Source: Theobroma cacao
Lineage: Eukaryota; Streptophyta; Magnoliopsida; Malvales; Malvaceae
NCBI RefSeq assembly: GCF_000208745.1
Contig: NC_030854.1
Span: 21,016,378-21,080,377, forward strand
DNA: 64,000 nucleotides
Reading direction: 5' to 3'
Shown: positions 61,082-64,000 of the stretch, one piece after another
Position numbering within the stretch: the first letter of the stretch is position 1
Layout of the letters: each line of letters opens with the position of its first letter
Notes under the pieces: model-generated
What the model was told of the DNA's origin: nothing
Database searches by the model: none
What the model saw: the letters and a program-made list of their open reading frames with translations, nothing else
Position numbers and translations under genes: made by a program

Positions 61082-61150
61082 TTTTAGCCCAAAGCCCTAC
61101 CCTATCATATCTTTTCTTAACATATTAGGGCCTAAAGCCCATATAACTAG
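61082..61150 (+). promoter_or_regulatory. GCCC-rich motifs upstream of UTP11
   Basis: AGCCCAAAGCCC at about 61087-61096 and AGGGCCTAAAGCCCAT at 61127-61142. TGGGCC/GGGCCT-type site II elements (TCP-bound) are typical of promoters of ribosome-biogenesis and ribosomal-protein genes (established for plants). Their position 550-600 bases before the UTP11 ATG suits a start near 61160-61200 with a leader intron. Confidence 0.5.
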
Positions 61151-61314
61151 ACAAAGAAACTCTTAACCCAAGGGCAAAACTCTGTAGCTGTAACTCAGGC
61201 TTCCCCTTTCTGGCTGCTGGTCTCTGCTTTCCCTTTTAAATCGCTGCCATTCTTCATAGCAGGCATTTACTTGAGGTATTTCTATTCTTATTGCTGAATT
61301 TCCTGGGTTTCCGT

Positions 61315-61407
61315 AAGCTTCATGGGTTTTGGAATCAATGAAGCTCAGTTCATAAGTTTCATGGGTTTTGGAATCAATGAAGCTCAGTTCATAAGCTTCA
61401 TGGGTTT
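61315..61407. repeat. 39-bp tandem repeat, 2.4 copies
   Basis: Units at 61315-61353, 61354-61392 and a partial at 61393-61407 start AAGCTTCATGGGTTTTGG; the first two differ by one base. It lies in the UTP11 leader, probably in a leader intron. Confidence 0.9.
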
Positions 61408-61694
61408 GTTTTTTCCTATTAATTGGAGTTGATCAATCCGGTTGTCAAAGATTGGCAGTTTTTCAATGCAATTCAGTTGGTGGGCATGTATAAGGGATAG
61501 ATTCAGATTGAATTCTGTTTGAAGTATGTTATACACATAGTTTTTCCATTAATCTCCAGGGTTTTCTTGATTTTGTAGGTTTCAGTAGTTTTGCAGCATA
61601 TCTATTGGTTGCTCTGTCCACAAACGAGCCACAATCTCCTAAACCACGCCAACAGTGAAGTGCGGGTGATTGCTTGCTTTCCTTTGCTCTAAAA

Positions 61695-62622
61695 ATGTCA
61701 TCATTAAGAAATGCCATTAGTAGACGGGCTCACAAAGAACGAGCTCAACCGTGAGTCACAGCTTTTCCCTTCATTATGCCGGCCTTTCTAAATTAGTTTC
61801 TCTGCTTCCATATGATAGATAGATTCCTCCTTAAATGTAACTGCTTTCATACTGATGGCTACTTGTTCATATGTTAGGTCCTCAAGGAAAAAATTTGGGC
61901 TTCTTGAAAAACACAAGGATTATGTTGTCCGTGCGAAAGCATTCCACAAAAAGGAGGAAACTTTACGGGTAAGTTAATGCTTCTTTTCTTCCTGCTGTTG
62001 ACAGTTGTTAGTGCATTCATTTTCCTGCTTCTTAGATTGTAATCAGAGTGCTGGCTATAGTTTCATGATGATTATATAAATATAATTTCCTTTCATTTTT
62101 TTTTCTTATGCTCTCTTTGTCAATGTGCTCTACAGAGACTCAAGGAGAAAGCCGCATTCAGGAATCCTGATGAATTTTACTTTCAGATGATAAAAACAAG
62201 AACTGTTGATGGAGTTCATAAACCTGAGTAACATACTGCTCTCATGTTTTAACCATTTTCTATTTGGGCTTGCAATCGAGAATGCTTATTTAGCTTTCTT
62301 TTCTTTCGCTAAATTCTTTATTTGTGTAGGAGTCAGGCTAACAAATACACTCAAGAAGAACTCATGCTAATGAAGACCCAAGACATGGGATATATATTAC
62401 AGAAAATGCAAAGTGAAAAGAAGGTAGCATGAATAATTTATGATGATTTTTGGTTTATCAAGGGCTGCATAATATTTCCCACGTGGTTTTGGTAATGAAA
62501 CTATGTTGAACTAGTTATCAATATTCTTTTATTCTGTTACAGAAAATTGAGAAGCTAACTGCAGTTTTGCATTGTATTGATAATCAACCATCTAACAGAC
62601 ACATTTACTATGCTGAAGACAG
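61695..62622 (+). CDS. UTP11: UTP11-like U3 snoRNA-associated protein, 5' part (exons 1-5), continues off-window
   Basis: Component of the nucleolar SSU processome that helps process 18S pre-rRNA with U3 snoRNP. Exons: 61695-61750, 61878-61968, 62136-62227, 62330-62423, 62543-62622, all GT-AG and in phase, giving about 138 residues. It starts MSSLRNAISRRAHKERAQP, then RKKFGLLEKHKDYVVRAKAF, NPDEFYFQMIKTRTVDGVH, a KTQDMGYI segment and DNQPSNRHIYYAEDR. These match the UTP11 family in order, including the basic N-terminus and the NPDEFYF-DGVH core. Plant relatives are roughly 230 residues, so about 90 residues lie right of the window. The start is the first ATG and gives the expected N-terminus. 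The last exon ends at GACAG|GTTTGA; the following intron runs past 64000. Confidence 0.93.
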
Positions 62623-63134
62623 GTTTGATTTCTTGATATCACCTTCCTTTTTCTTGCCTTTGGTTGTTGGCCAAAGTGAAAATTTTGAGCTGTTGCCTGA
62701 CAAAGAGAATAAAACTATGAGTTACTTTTGACATGTTTATTATTGTTTTTGACTGTTATCCTGTTTTTCTTCAAGTGGTTTCATTTTATGTCATCATGAT
62801 CATACCAGTATTGCCATTTTTGTATCCCTACTTTGACAAGACTGATGCTGGGTGATGACCTTTCTTAAGTAAAATGAATCATTTGCTGTTAGTTTGGCCC
62901 CTTTGAAGTTATGCACAACAATGCAAGTAATAGCTGATGAATGTGGAAAAAGATAATCTATGAAAATTAAATCTCTTTGAAACGTTGTAGTACTATTTTT
63001 ATAATAATTTGTTCAAGCAATGTACTTTTGTTATAGAGTCAGAAACTTGCATCTATAATACATTAGGTTTATCTTTTAAGTTCTATTGCAATTTATGTTA
63101 ATGGAGACAAATATAAGATTAGAAAAAAATGAAG

Positions 63135-63395
63135 TATGGCTGAGATGAGAATGTTACACTGGATGTATGTATAAATGGGCAAACAAGATTAAGAAGTGTA
63201 TTAGCAAAAGGTGGAGCTAGATATCTTTGGGGCAAGATAAGGAAAATAGATTTAAGGTGGTTTGGAGAACTAAAGAGGAGACCTAGAAATATGCCTTCAC
63301 GAAGATGTGAGTAGTGAAGCATTCCATGACTTGATAAAGAGAAGATGACCAAAGAGGACATTGGTAAAAATTACAAGAGTACCACTTATACTGTG
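63135..63395 (+). pseudogene. LINE reverse-transcriptase C-terminal remnant in UTP11 intron 5
   Basis: The plus-strand reading gives AEMRMLHWMYV, then after stops and frame changes YLWGKIRKIDLRWFGELKRR and PRNMPSRRCE. The RWFG-hxKRRP-xN-AP-RRCE pattern is the conserved end of many plant LINE (non-LTR) ORF2 proteins. It is heavily mutated and lies in an intron, so it has no coding role. No poly(A) tail or duplication was identified. Confidence 0.7.
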
Positions 63396-64000
63396 ATTGC
63401 TAAGAATACGATCTTAAGGGCACAATTATGATCCATATAGTTATCCCCACATTGTGGAAAAAAGGTTCTGTTTTTGTTGTTGTGCATTAAGAAAGACAAA
63501 AATATGAAAAGCTATACCAAAATTTTGTGGAAATTCACAAACATATTTGTAGACAAATAAATGGGTGTATGTGCATGTATGTGTTGGTTGGTTGGATAGA
63601 CAAACAAATAGATAGGTAAATAGATAGATACATCATGCATTACTAATTATATGGTACGTCTTGCTTGTGGTATGGGTTAGAGAATGGGGTATATGATGTA
63701 GTTCTTTTCTGGTACAAGGGGGACAGTCCTAATTGGTTCATTATTTGGGGTTGCTGTTATGCTAGAAAGATTATTCAAAAAAAACATTTAGGTGTTTTTT
63801 CTATGGCATTGATGTATTTGTTATGCAGGCAAGATGACAAATTCATGTCACCATTATTCAAAATTCAAAACCATGTTTAATTTAGTAGTCAACAGTTGCC
63901 TAAATTGTCCCTATGCTTTCTTTTTGCCTTCTTATCTAACATTCTTTTTTTTTATTATTTTAAAAAAAATCACCAATCTGTTTCTGTACTCTAATTCAAA
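63396..64000 (+). other. Continuation of UTP11 intron 5
   Basis: No exon recognised. A GATA/TAGA-rich stretch lies at about 63590-63630. Open frames here have no recognisable motifs. The next UTP11 exon is expected further right. Confidence 0.5.

Overview
This is a plant nuclear window, most likely from a rosid-like eudicot. The evidence is the plant-specific CDPK-related kinase with its many-intron structure, GT-AG introns with T-rich acceptors, and a dense nest of plant LTR retrotransposons. The LTR styles remind me of Malvaceae (cotton/cacao relatives), but that is only an impression. The window holds one complete gene, one gene cut by the right edge, one possible small gene, and about 44 kb of retrotransposon sequence on the left. 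It contains a 600-base run of N (22461-23060) and a single N at 7645. || Layout. 1-5123: a truncated reverse-strand LTR, then a decayed Ty3/gypsy integrase and its 3' LTR. 5252-37613: one LTR element (A) whose two LTRs now lie 30 kb apart because other elements landed in it. Copia element B (7167-18965, minus strand, gag plus an accessory ORF, no pol) sits in A's 5' LTR and is itself split by solo LTR C (14046-17057). Solo LTR D (19980-24806) sits in A's interior and is split by solo LTR E (21741-24425). An Athila-like gypsy remnant I (26528-34993, minus) also sits in A's interior and carries LTRs G (28508-30824) and H (31519-34090). A small tRNA-derived SINE (5476-5565) is in A's 5' LTR. Boundaries were set from TG...CA ends, primer-binding and polypurine sites, and short target-site duplications, several of them perfect. 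38439-44000: a second, complete but dead Ty1/copia element (K), minus strand. 44001-50098: intergenic, AT-rich. || Genes. 50099-56410 (+): a complete 11-exon CDPK-related kinase of 576 aa, reconstructed exon by exon in frame. 57712-58462: a non-autonomous Mutator-like element with long terminal inverted repeats, a 9-bp target duplication and a GC-rich 46-bp repeat core. 60098-61070: promoter-like sequence with a TATA box and a possible small ORF. 61695 to the right edge (+): the first five exons of UTP11, a U3 snoRNP (SSU processome) protein, with a decayed LINE in its fifth intron. The two recognised genes have unrelated roles (signalling kinase; ribosome biogenesis) and appear simply adjacent. 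|| Points most worth a second look: the depth and datability of the nest; hairpin-forming minisatellite arrays shared by the LTRs, with one compensated base pair; a SINE proven by an empty site in the sister LTR; the Mutator-like element with its repeat core; and an accessory ORF in a pol-less copia element.
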